Positions 15,400 through 22,700 of a stretch of 62,362 nt of DNA are shown piece by piece. Made by a program: the position numbers and the translations under genes. This stretch comes from Alphaproteobacteria bacterium (GTDB taxonomy: Bacteria > Pseudomonadota > Alphaproteobacteria > SP197). The number at the start of each line of letters is the position of its first letter. Position 1 is the stretch's first letter. The notes beneath the pieces are model-generated. The model saw only the letters and a list, made by a program, of their open reading frames with translations, ran no database searches and was not told the DNA's origin. The stretch lies in assembly GCA_009694045.1 (NCBI GenBank), contig SHVY01000013.1, forward strand, positions 1-62,362, in the 5' to 3' direction.

Positions 15400-17946
15400 C
15401 TACTCCGCCGCCGCCGGAATCGTATGCGTGCCGGCGATCGGCACGCCGACCGCACGGGCGGTGGCCAGGGTGATGGCGCGCAAATCCTCGGGTTCGAGGT
15501 TGTGCACGTCGGTCTTGCCCGTGCACCGCGCCATGATCGAGGCTTCGCTGGAGAGCGCCTTGAGGAACAACGCGCCACGTTCGGCACGCTCGGCGCTGGT
15601 GATGTCGCCGTAGAACTTGAATCCCGCCTTCTCGGTGTGCCCGCCGAGGGCGAACCCCATGGCCGCGCCGACCACGACCGCGTTGGCCCCGAGCGCGATG
15701 AGCTTGGCGATGTCGGTGCCGGAGCGGGCGCCGCCGAAGAACAGCAGCGCGGCGTCTTCCTCGCGGTTCATGCGGCGCATGATGGCGACGGCATCGCGGA
15801 TGACCGAAAGATCCGGCATGCCCGCGAGTTCGGGCCAGGATCGCGACACGTCGCCGGACGCCTGAAGGACGAGCAGGTCGAACTTGCGGTCGAGCGCGAA
15901 GGGAATGGCGGCTTCCAGATCCTCGCCGCTGACCGCGAGGCCGATCGCCTGATCGGGACGGGCGCGCCGCGGCTCGAACGGTCTGAACCCATCGGGCTGG
16001 GCATGGACGACCATGGCGGCGGCGGCATCCGGCACCCCTTGGCCGACGACGACGACCTGAAGCCAGGGGACATCGGCCGCCGGTCGGCGCCGGCCGAGGT
16101 AGGCGACGCCCGCCGCCTTGATGGCGCCGCCGACCCCTTCAAGTACCTCGTCGGGCGCGTCGTCGAAGCCGGTCACGACCGCGGGAAGGTTCAGGTGGAC
16201 CCCGCCCGGCAGATCGCAGCCCACGTTGCACGCATCGCGATAGGGATCGATCACCAGCCGCGACAGGTTGGCGGGAAGGAACACCAGGTCCTCGAGGGTC
16301 GCGAGGTAGTTCGGCCCGAACGGATCGTCGCGGCCGCGCAGGCGCTTGCGCATCATCGACCGCTGCGTGCGCGCGTCCCTGGGCTCGGTCCGCGCCATGA
16401 CGAAGATATCCTCGCGGGTCCGCACCGTGTAGTCGGCGGTACCCGTCTCGGCGTCGCAGCGGTAGCAGCGAGCGGCCTCGGCCTTGGCCGACGCGGCATC
16501 GTAGGTCGATTCGATCTCGGGGAACGCAACCGGGTTGTGGCCCAATCCGTGGAACGCCTGATCGTGGCGCGGGTTGGTCTCCCAGTCGGGGTCCTGGGCG
16601 ATGGGAACGTAGCGGGTGTGGAACGGCGTACGGTAGGGCAGCGGGTTCGCCTTCCCGTCCAGGAAAGCCTTCATGTAGTACGCCGCGCGGTGACCGTGAC
16701 TCATGGCCATGACGATGGTCGAGCCGCCGAAGGCGCCGTCGCCGGCCGCGAACACCTTGGGGTCCGCCGTGCGCATGCCGTCGAAATCGGCCTTCACCCG
16801 CTCCCCCGCCATCATGCCGTGGCGGGCCAAGCCCTCGCATTCGGCCTTCTGGCCGACCGAGACGATCACCAACCCACCGGGAACGTCGTGCTCGCTGCCG
16901 GCCACGTTCTCGGGGCGACGGCGGCCATCGGCGTCGGGTTCGCCCAACCGGGTGGTGACGCAGCGCAGCCCGAAGTCGTTGCCCGTGGCGACCCCGACCG
17001 GCTGGATGTTGTAGATGATCTCGATGCCTTCCTTGATGGCGCCGTACAGCTCGTCCTTGCGGGCGGGGATCTCGCTGGGGCCGCGCCGGTACAGCACCTT
17101 GACGTTGCGGCAGCCGGGCAGGCGCATGGCCACCCGGCAGGCATCCATGGCGACATCGCCCCCGCCCACGACCAGCACCGTTTCCGGCATGATCGGCCGT
17201 TCGCCGGCGTTGACCCGGCGCAGGAACCCGACCCCATCCACCACGCGCGGGTCGTCCCCGCCGGGGATATCCATACCCTTGCCCCACCACGCGCCGATGG
17301 TCAGCAGCACGGCATCGTGCCGGGCCTTCAGCTCGTCGAGGGAGATGTCGCGCCCGAGCGCGCACCCGAGGTGCGGCGTGATTCCGGGGCAGCGATGCAG
17401 CATGCGATCCACGTCTTCGTCGATGATCCCGACCGGGAGGCGGAACGCCGGGATGCCCCAGGTCATCATCCCCCCGAGCTTGTCGGTCATCTCGTAGACG
17501 TGCACCACGAAGCCCGCTTCGGCCAGGCCTTGCGCGGCGGTGAGGCCCGCCGGGCCGGAGCCGACGATCGCGATCGTCTCGCGCCGGGTCACCGCGACCG
17601 GGTTCAACCGATGGGTCTTGCCCAGCTTGTCCATCACGTAGCGTTTGAGATTCCGGATGGCCACGGGACCATCGCTGTCGGTACGCCGGCAGGCGGGTTC
17701 GCAAGGCGCGTCGCACACCCGGCCGCAGATCGAGCTGAAGGGGTTCGTCGCGGTGATCGCCTCGAACGCCTCCTCGATCTTTCCTTCCCAGATGTAGGCG
17801 AGGTAGGACGGCGCGTCCGTGCCGATCGGGCAGGCGACCTGGCAGGGCGCCGGCACGAAGTGGCGATCGTTCACGTCGTCGGCATAGCCTTCGGGCGCCT
17901 GGCCCGGATCGATCCGGCGGGCGTCGTAGACGTTCGGCTGACTCAT
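15400..17946 (-). CDS. GltD-like FAD/NAD(P) oxidoreductase fused to a degenerate glutamate-synthase FMN-barrel domain
   Basis: An 848-aa fusion. Residues 1 to about 560 are GltD-like: an N-terminal [4Fe-4S] cluster region with CQVACPIGTDAP and CGRVCDAPCEPACRR, an FAD motif IAIVGSGPAGLTAAQGLAE, and an NAD(P) motif VLVVGGGDVAMDACRVAMR. The C-terminal about 280 residues resemble the second half of the glutamate synthase FMN barrel (LLFFGGARSGTDIAKLIALG, VVVGAAMGFALGG) but lack the three-cysteine [3Fe-4S] motif. The predicted role is electron delivery from NAD(P)H to the FMN domain of the neighbouring fused GlxC-GlxD protein. The ATG overlaps that gene's stop (ATGA). The role of the extra domain is unknown. 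Confidence 0.85.
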   Translation of the reverse strand: MSQPNVYDARRIDPGQAPEGYADDVNDRHFVPAPCQVACPIGTDAPSYLAYIWEGKIEEAFEAITATNPFSSICGRVCDAPCEPACRRTDSDGPVAIRNLKRYVMDKLGKTHRLNPVAVTRRETIAIVGSGPAGLTAAQGLAEAGFVVHVYEMTDKLGGMMTWGIPAFRLPVGIIDEDVDRMLHRCPGITPHLGCALGRDISLDELKARHDAVLLTIGAWWGKGMDIPGGDDPRVVDGVGFLRRVNAGERPIMPETVLVVGGGDVAMDACRVAMRLPGCRNVKVLYRRGPSEIPARKDELYGAIKEGIEIIYNIQPVGVATGNDFGLRCVTTRLGEPDADGRRRPENVAGSEHDVPGGLVIVSVGQKAECEGLARHGMMAGERVKADFDGMRTADPKVFAAGDGAFGGSTIVMAMSHGHRAAYYMKAFLDGKANPLPYRTPFHTRYVPIAQDPDWETNPRHDQAFHGLGHNPVAFPEIESTYDAASAKAEAARCYRCDAETGTADYTVRTREDIFVMARTEPRDARTQRSMMRKRLRGRDDPFGPNYLATLEDLVFLPANLSRLVIDPYRDACNVGCDLPGGVHLNLPAVVTGFDDAPDEVLEGVGGAIKAAGVAYLGRRRPAADVPWLQVVVVGQGVPDAAAAMVVHAQPDGFRPFEPRRARPDQAIGLAVSGEDLEAAIPFALDRKFDLLVLQASGDVSRSWPELAGMPDLSVIRDAVAIMRRMNREEDAALLFFGGARSGTDIAKLIALGANAVVVGAAMGFALGGHTEKAGFKFYGDITSAERAERGALFLKALSSEASIMARCTGKTDVHNLEPEDLRAITLATARAVGVPIAGTHTIPAAAE

Positions 17947-19889
17947 CGGCCGCCCCGATCCCGCTCGCGAAGGGACGGATCGTAGGGAAGCCGGGTGATC
18001 GCGGCCGCTTCGGGCGTCAGCGCGACCAGATCCTCCCGCTTGAACTGGCGCACGTCGGCATAGCCATGGGCGTGGGCGACCGAGGCCAACTGCCAGCGGA
18101 CCGCCTCCAGGTAGCGGTGGATGTTCTGCGCCTCGACCGGCACGTTGTAGCGCCGTTCGTGCACCGGGTCCTGGGTGGCGATGCCGGTGACGCAGTTTCC
18201 CACGTGACATTGCAAGCAGGCGATGCAGCCGCCGGCGATGATCGCGCTGGTCCCCACCGCGGTGGCGGTGGCCCCGAGCGCCAGGACCTTGGCGGCGTCG
18301 ATCCCGTCCTTGACCCCGCCCATGAGAACGATCGGCAACTTGTCCGCGGCGCCGATCTCGCTCAGGGCGTCGATCGCCTCCTGGATGGCGGACAGGGTGG
18401 GGATGCCGACAAATTCGAGCACCTCGTTGCCGGCGGCGCCGGTGGAGCCCTGCAGACCGTCCAGCTCGACGAAATCGAAGCCGTCCTTGTAGGCGATCTT
18501 GATGTCGTCCCGCACCCGGCCGGCGCCGAGCTTCACCGACACCGGGATGCGGTAGCCGGTCGCCTCGCGGAATTCCTCGACCTTGATGACCAGGTCGTCG
18601 GCGCCCAGCACGTCCGGGTGGCGCGATGGCGACCGCAGGTCGATGCCTTCGGGGATGCCGCGAATCCTCGCGATCTCCTTGGTCACCTTCTTGGCCATGA
18701 GCTGGCCGCCCAGGCCCGGCTTCGCGCCCTGGGAGATGTAGATCTCGAGCCCGTTGGCGCGGTGCATGTCGTGGATGTTCCACCCCAGCCGGCCGGACAG
18801 GCACTGGTAGATGATCTGCTTCGCCGCCTCGCGCTGCTCGTTGCTGAGGCCCCCTTCGCCGGTGTTCTCGGAGGTGTCGGACAGGCGCGAGGCGTGGGCC
18901 AGCGCGACCTTAGCCGACTTGCTGAGGGCGCCGTAGCTCATCGGCGCGATCATCACCGGCATCGACAGGTCCAGCGGCTTCGCCCCTGAGCGCCCACCCA
19001 GCAGCGTCCGCATCCGCACCTTGTCGACGACCGAGGGGTCTGCCGGTATGGCCGTCAGGTCCGTGCGGAACGCCAGGTCCGAGATGTGCGGCAGCGGCCG
19101 GGCGGCACCGTAGCCGCGAATGCGATAGCGCCCGATCTGCGCCTTGACCTCGATGTCCTCGCGGACCTTGGTGTTCCAATAACCGTTGGCTTCGGACGCC
19201 TCGAAATAGGGAATCACCCGCACCCGCGGCTCGGTCTTGCCGTAGCGCAGGTTCTTGCCGGCGTTGACGATCTTCTGGAACGTCCCACGGAACGGCAGCT
19301 CGTAGCGATCGAGAAACGCGCGCAGTTCGTCATCGTCGGCGGACGACAGGTCGGTGACCTTGGCGTCGGTGCCGAGCGCGACGATGCGGCCGCCAACATA
19401 GATCGTCCCGCCCGTCATGTCCTGGCCGACCTTGTCGCCGGAATCGCCGAGGATGACGATGCGGCCGCCGTACATCATGTAGCCCGCCATGAAGTTGGCG
19501 TTGCCGGCGCAGGCCAGCGTGCCCGCCTTCATCACCTGGCCCGCGCGGCTGCCCATGTTGCCCTTGACGATGACCTCGGCGCCGCGGATCGCCACGCCGG
19601 CGATGGCGCTGGCGTTGCCGTTCACGACGATCGAGCCCTTGAGCATATTGTCGGCCAGGCCCCAGCCGACGTTGTTGTCGACCACGAAACGCGGTCCGTC
19701 GGTCAGGCCGGCGCAGAAGTATCCGGCGGATCCCCTGATGTGGACGGTGACCGGATGAACCAGTCCGACCCCGATGTGGTGGCGGGCATCGGGGTTCAGA
19801 ATCTCGATGTCCTCGCCAGCCGCGCCGAGCTGCCGCAGCCGCTCGTTGGCCGCGCGGACCGGAACGACCGCTAGATCGATCGATGCCAT
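17943..19889 (-). CDS. Fused GlxC-GlxD / MgsB-MgsC-like glutamate synthase protein
   Basis: A 648-aa fusion. Residues 1 to about 190 are the GXGXG beta-helix of the glutamate synthase C-terminus (repeated GN/GG turns such as IVVNGNASAIAGVAIRGAEV). Residues about 230-640 are the FMN-binding synthase domain with SMPVMIAPMSYGALSKSAK, SNEQREAAKQIIYQCLSGRL, IYISQGAKPGLGGQL, VSVKLGAGR and the [3Fe-4S] motif CIACLQCHVGNCVTGIATQ. In Sinorhizobium glxBCD and in methylotroph mgsABC these two parts are separate genes. They make an amino-acid:glutamate synthase (for MgsABC, N-methylglutamate synthase). The gene overlaps the amidotransferase gene by 19 bp. Confidence 0.9.
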   Translation of the reverse strand: MASIDLAVVPVRAANERLRQLGAAGEDIEILNPDARHHIGVGLVHPVTVHIRGSAGYFCAGLTDGPRFVVDNNVGWGLADNMLKGSIVVNGNASAIAGVAIRGAEVIVKGNMGSRAGQVMKAGTLACAGNANFMAGYMMYGGRIVILGDSGDKVGQDMTGGTIYVGGRIVALGTDAKVTDLSSADDDELRAFLDRYELPFRGTFQKIVNAGKNLRYGKTEPRVRVIPYFEASEANGYWNTKVREDIEVKAQIGRYRIRGYGAARPLPHISDLAFRTDLTAIPADPSVVDKVRMRTLLGGRSGAKPLDLSMPVMIAPMSYGALSKSAKVALAHASRLSDTSENTGEGGLSNEQREAAKQIIYQCLSGRLGWNIHDMHRANGLEIYISQGAKPGLGGQLMAKKVTKEIARIRGIPEGIDLRSPSRHPDVLGADDLVIKVEEFREATGYRIPVSVKLGAGRVRDDIKIAYKDGFDFVELDGLQGSTGAAGNEVLEFVGIPTLSAIQEAIDALSEIGAADKLPIVLMGGVKDGIDAAKVLALGATATAVGTSAIIAGGCIACLQCHVGNCVTGIATQDPVHERRYNVPVEAQNIHRYLEAVRWQLASVAHAHGYADVRQFKREDLVALTPEAAAITRLPYDPSLRERDRGGR

Positions 19890-20782
19890 GTCTTGAAGGT
19901 TCCCGGCGGTGGCTCGAAGGTGTTCAGGGCCTGGCCGGGGAAGAGCCGGTTCAGCGACACCTCTTCCGAGGCGATGGCGATCATGTCGTCGTTTTCCAGC
20001 ATGACCATGGGCTTCGCGGCCAGCCGGTCCTTGGCATAGCCGATCTCGTCCTTGGTCGAAACCAGGAAGGAGAACGTGCCGTCCAGGTCGCTGATCGACT
20101 CCTTCAGCGCCGCTTCGAGCTTCCAGCCCTGGGACAGCTTGTCCGCGAGATAGACGGCGATCAGTTCGCTGTCGTTGTCGGTGTTGAAGGCGAAGCCACG
20201 CTTCTCCAGCCGGCGGCGCATCTTCCAGTAGTTGGTGATCTGGCCGTTGTGGACGATCGCCACGTCGGCGAAGCCGGTCGCCCAGAACGGGTGCGACGCG
20301 TCGGGGGCCACGTCCGATTCGGTCGCCAGGCGCACGTGCCCGATGCCGTGGGTGCCCTGGAAGTTCGCGACCTTGTAGCGGTCATCGACGTCATGGGCGC
20401 CGCCGATGTCCTTGACGATGTCGAGGCTCTCCCCGATCGAGAACACCTTGGCCACGTGTTCCATGTCGTAGGCGAAACGCTGCAGGTCGCCGTGGAACTG
20501 AACAATCACCGCGTAGGTGCAGCCGACGTTGTGTTGCTCGACGATGCGCGCCTGGTGGTCCTGGAGCTTTTCCCTGATCCGTTCGATGGTGGCCGCCGCC
20601 GCGTCGCCCTCGCCGACATAGAAGCGCAGGCGGTAGTGGCCTTCCTGGGGCTCGTAGTAGAGCGCGAAGCCGGTGGAATCGGGCCCGCGGTGCTGCACGC
20701 CATCAAGCATGCTGATCAGGGCCTTGCCGACTTCGGCGTCCTTGCCGTTGCGCTTGAACATGATGCCCGCGATGCCGCACAT
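19871..20782 (-). CDS. Class II glutamine amidotransferase (GlxB/MgsA-like)
   Basis: The 303-aa protein begins MCGIAGIMFKRNG; after Met removal Cys2 is the N-terminal nucleophile that releases ammonia from glutamine. Further family motifs are LDGVQHRGPDSTGFALYY and GIGHVRLATESDVAPDASHP. It corresponds to GlxB/MgsA, the stand-alone amidase subunit of N-methylglutamate-synthase-type complexes. The start at 20782 has AAGGAGA seven bases upstream; a longer frame lacks homology and would bury Cys2. It is the first gene of the operon running to 9816, so the promoter should lie between 20783 and 20900, where no clear box was recognised. Confidence 0.92.
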   Translation of the reverse strand: MCGIAGIMFKRNGKDAEVGKALISMLDGVQHRGPDSTGFALYYEPQEGHYRLRFYVGEGDAAAATIERIREKLQDHQARIVEQHNVGCTYAVIVQFHGDLQRFAYDMEHVAKVFSIGESLDIVKDIGGAHDVDDRYKVANFQGTHGIGHVRLATESDVAPDASHPFWATGFADVAIVHNGQITNYWKMRRRLEKRGFAFNTDNDSELIAVYLADKLSQGWKLEAALKESISDLDGTFSFLVSTKDEIGYAKDRLAAKPMVMLENDDMIAIASEEVSLNRLFPGQALNTFEPPPGTFKTWHRSI

Positions 20783-20902
20783 AGGGGCGTCTCCTTCGCT
20801 GCCGGGACGTGGCGGTACCCTAGCAAGGGGCGCGGAAAGAATCAACTGGTGGTGAAGAGAGTTTCCCCACAGGAAACATGAAGCACAATCCGGAGAGGCG
20901 TG

Positions 20903-21151
20903 ATGGTGGACTTTCTCGCGGTGGTCGTCGTCGGCTTCGTTGTCGGTCTGATCGCCCGGTTCGTGCTGCCGGGTAGGGACCCCGGCGGCTTGATCGTGAC
21001 GACGGTCATCGGGGTGGGCGGCTCCCTGCTCGCCACCTATGGCGGCCAGGTCCTTGGCCTCTACATGGCCGGGCAGCCGGCCGGGTTTGCCGGCTCGGTG
21101 ATCGGCGCGATCGCGCTGCTCGTCATCCTGCGATTCCTGCGCAGGCCGTGA
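20903..21151 (+). CDS. GlsB/YeaQ/YmgE-family small membrane protein
   Basis: The 82-aa protein has three hydrophobic segments (FLAVVVVGFVVGLIARFVLP; LIVTTVIGVGGSLLATYGG; AGSVIGAIALLVILRFLRR) with the LIARFVLPGRDPGG turn typical of the transglycosylase-associated stress protein family. It sits in the inner membrane; its function is unknown, although members are often stress-induced. The ATG at 20903 is preceded by GGAGAGG. Its stop overlaps the start of the nuclease gene (GTGA), so the two are coupled. Confidence 0.88.
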   Translation: MVDFLAVVVVGFVVGLIARFVLPGRDPGGLIVTTVIGVGGSLLATYGGQVLGLYMAGQPAGFAGSVIGAIALLVILRFLRRP

Positions 21152-21603
21152 ACCGCCCCTGGGCGTTGGTTCTGCTCGGGGCCTTGGCGATCCACGGTGC
21201 CGCCGCCGACAACGACAGCGGGCCGCCCCATCTCGGCGAAGTCGTCGGATCGGCGACCGTGATCGACGGCGATTCGCTCTATGTCGACGACGCCGAGGTC
21301 CGCCTGTTCGGCATCGACGCCTTCGAATTTGGGCAGAGCTGTGGGGACTTGGCGTGCGGCCACATGGCCGCCGAACTGGTCGCCCTGCTGTCCGCCCGCG
21401 CCCCCGTCCGCTGTGTCGGCGTGGCGAGCGACACGTGCGGCCGGCTGGTGGCCGTCTGCCGGTCGCGCCAGCAGGACTTCGGCCGGGTCCTGGTCGAGCG
21501 TGGCCTTGCCCTCGCCGACCGCACGATGTCCGCGGACTACGTCGCGGCGGAGGAAGGCGCGCGTGCCGCGGGGGCCGGCGCCTGGGCGGAGTCGTTTACG
21601 TAA
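21148..21603 (+). CDS. Thermonuclease-like (SNase) secreted protein, probably frameshifted at its end
   Basis: The 151-aa protein has a signal peptide (RPWALVLLGALAIHGAAA) and a short staphylococcal-nuclease-like fold: ATVIDGDSLYV, EVRLFGIDAFE, and FGRVLVERGLALAD. The catalytic set looks incomplete compared with true SNases, so activity is uncertain. In the present frame it stops at TAA (21601-21603). Removing one T near 21600 continues the protein-like frame (NPWDHRALLDPADDP...) for about 28 codons to TAG at 21686-21688, exactly in the CTAG of repeat A2. That pattern, seen for other genes next to these repeats, suggests a recent or sequencing frameshift. The start is GTG. Confidence 0.8.
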   Translation: MNRPWALVLLGALAIHGAAADNDSGPPHLGEVVGSATVIDGDSLYVDDAEVRLFGIDAFEFGQSCGDLACGHMAAELVALLSARAPVRCVGVASDTCGRLVAVCRSRQQDFGRVLVERGLALADRTMSADYVAAEEGARAAGAGAWAESFT

Positions 21604-21684
21604 TCCCTGGGACCATCGAGCGCTGCTGGACCCGGCCGACGATCCGGATCGCGACTGCGCGCTGGTCACCATACGCCGCCCCGG

Positions 21685-21800
21685 CTAGTGGTTCGGCCCG
21701 ACGGATCGATCCCGATCCGTCGGGCCGAACCCCCAGTGAGACTCTCAGCCTGTGATCCGCCCCAAACACAATGATCGGGAATCAAGCGTTTGGGGCGGAC
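21685..21800. repeat. Palindromic repeat A, copy A2
   Basis: Begins CTAGTGG and carries the hairpin CGACGGATCG/CGATCCGTCG around ATCC, then CCGCCCCAAACAC ... GTTTGGGGCGGAC. It belongs to the same subtype as A3. The right terminal CACTAG is replaced where the convergent dehydrogenase gene ends (stop at 21802). It separates the convergent nuclease and dehydrogenase genes. Confidence 0.88.
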
Positions 21801-21801
21801 G

Positions 21802-22581
21802 TCAACGATACAGCATGGCGCCGGCATCCACCCGCACCGCAGCTCCCGTGATCGCCGTGGCGGCGGGCGACGCCAGGAACAGGCAGAGGTCGGCGACTTC
21901 CCGAGGCGTAACCATGCGCTGGGCCGCGCCGTACCGGCTCCATGACTCATAGAGCTCGTCCGCGTCGCCGCCGACCCGCCCGGTGACGCTTTGCGTGATC
22001 CGCCGCAGCATCGGGCTGTCGACGTTGCCCGGACACACCGCGTTGATGCGGATGGCGTGGGGCGTCATCTCGGCCGCGAAACTCTCGACCAATCCGACGA
22101 CGCCGAACTTCGAGGCGCAGTAGACGCTGGTCCCCGCCTCCCCGCGCAGGCCGGCCATGGACGCGAGAAACACGAACGACCCGGCGCGGCGGGCGGAAAT
22201 CATTGCGCCGGCGAAACCCGCGGCAACGTGGAACGCCCCGTCCAGGTTCACCGCCATCACCCGCCGGTAGTCCGCCCAGTCGAGGTCGACAATGTCACCG
22301 TCGCTCTCCAGACCGGCGGCATAGACGATGCTGTCGCAGGCACCGATGGCCTGGGCCCGGTCCGCCACGGCCTTCCGGTCGGTCACGTCCAGCGCTGCAT
22401 GGTGATGGCCGTGGCCCAGGCCATCCAGACCCGCCGCGGCCGCCGCGCCGTCGAGATCGAGGGACCAGAGATTCGCCCCGGCCGCCGCGAACGCCCGCAG
22501 GCAAGCGCGACCGATGGCGCCGCCGCCGCCGATCACCACGGCCCGATGGCCCACTGGAAGTACGATCGTCGTGTCCGCCAC
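21802..22581 (-). CDS. Short-chain dehydrogenase/reductase
   Basis: The 259-aa classical SDR has the Rossmann nucleotide motif AVVIGGGGAIGRACLRAF (near the N-terminus), the NAD-ribose Asp in LWSLDLDG, the catalytic Ser in FVFLASMAGLRGE, the Y-x3-K pair in SVYCASKFGVVGLVESFA, and INAVCPGNVDSPML. The start is GTG at 22581; the longer frame is arginine-rich and lacks homology. NAD preference is suggested by the Asp after strand 2. The substrate is unknown. It is divergent from the CoxL-like gene and convergent with the nuclease gene across repeat A2. Confidence 0.9.
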   Translation of the reverse strand: MADTTIVLPVGHRAVVIGGGGAIGRACLRAFAAAGANLWSLDLDGAAAAAGLDGLGHGHHHAALDVTDRKAVADRAQAIGACDSIVYAAGLESDGDIVDLDWADYRRVMAVNLDGAFHVAAGFAGAMISARRAGSFVFLASMAGLRGEAGTSVYCASKFGVVGLVESFAAEMTPHAIRINAVCPGNVDSPMLRRITQSVTGRVGGDADELYESWSRYGAAQRMVTPREVADLCLFLASPAATAITGAAVRVDAGAMLYR

Positions 22582-22700
22582 CGCCCTACCCCCGCGCCCC
22601 GGCCTCCGGCGACTCTGCGATCGCCGCCAGGAGGGCGTCAATCGCCGTTTCCCGGCCGCGGCCGCTCGCGTATACATTCGACCCGCGGACGGGGAGCATC

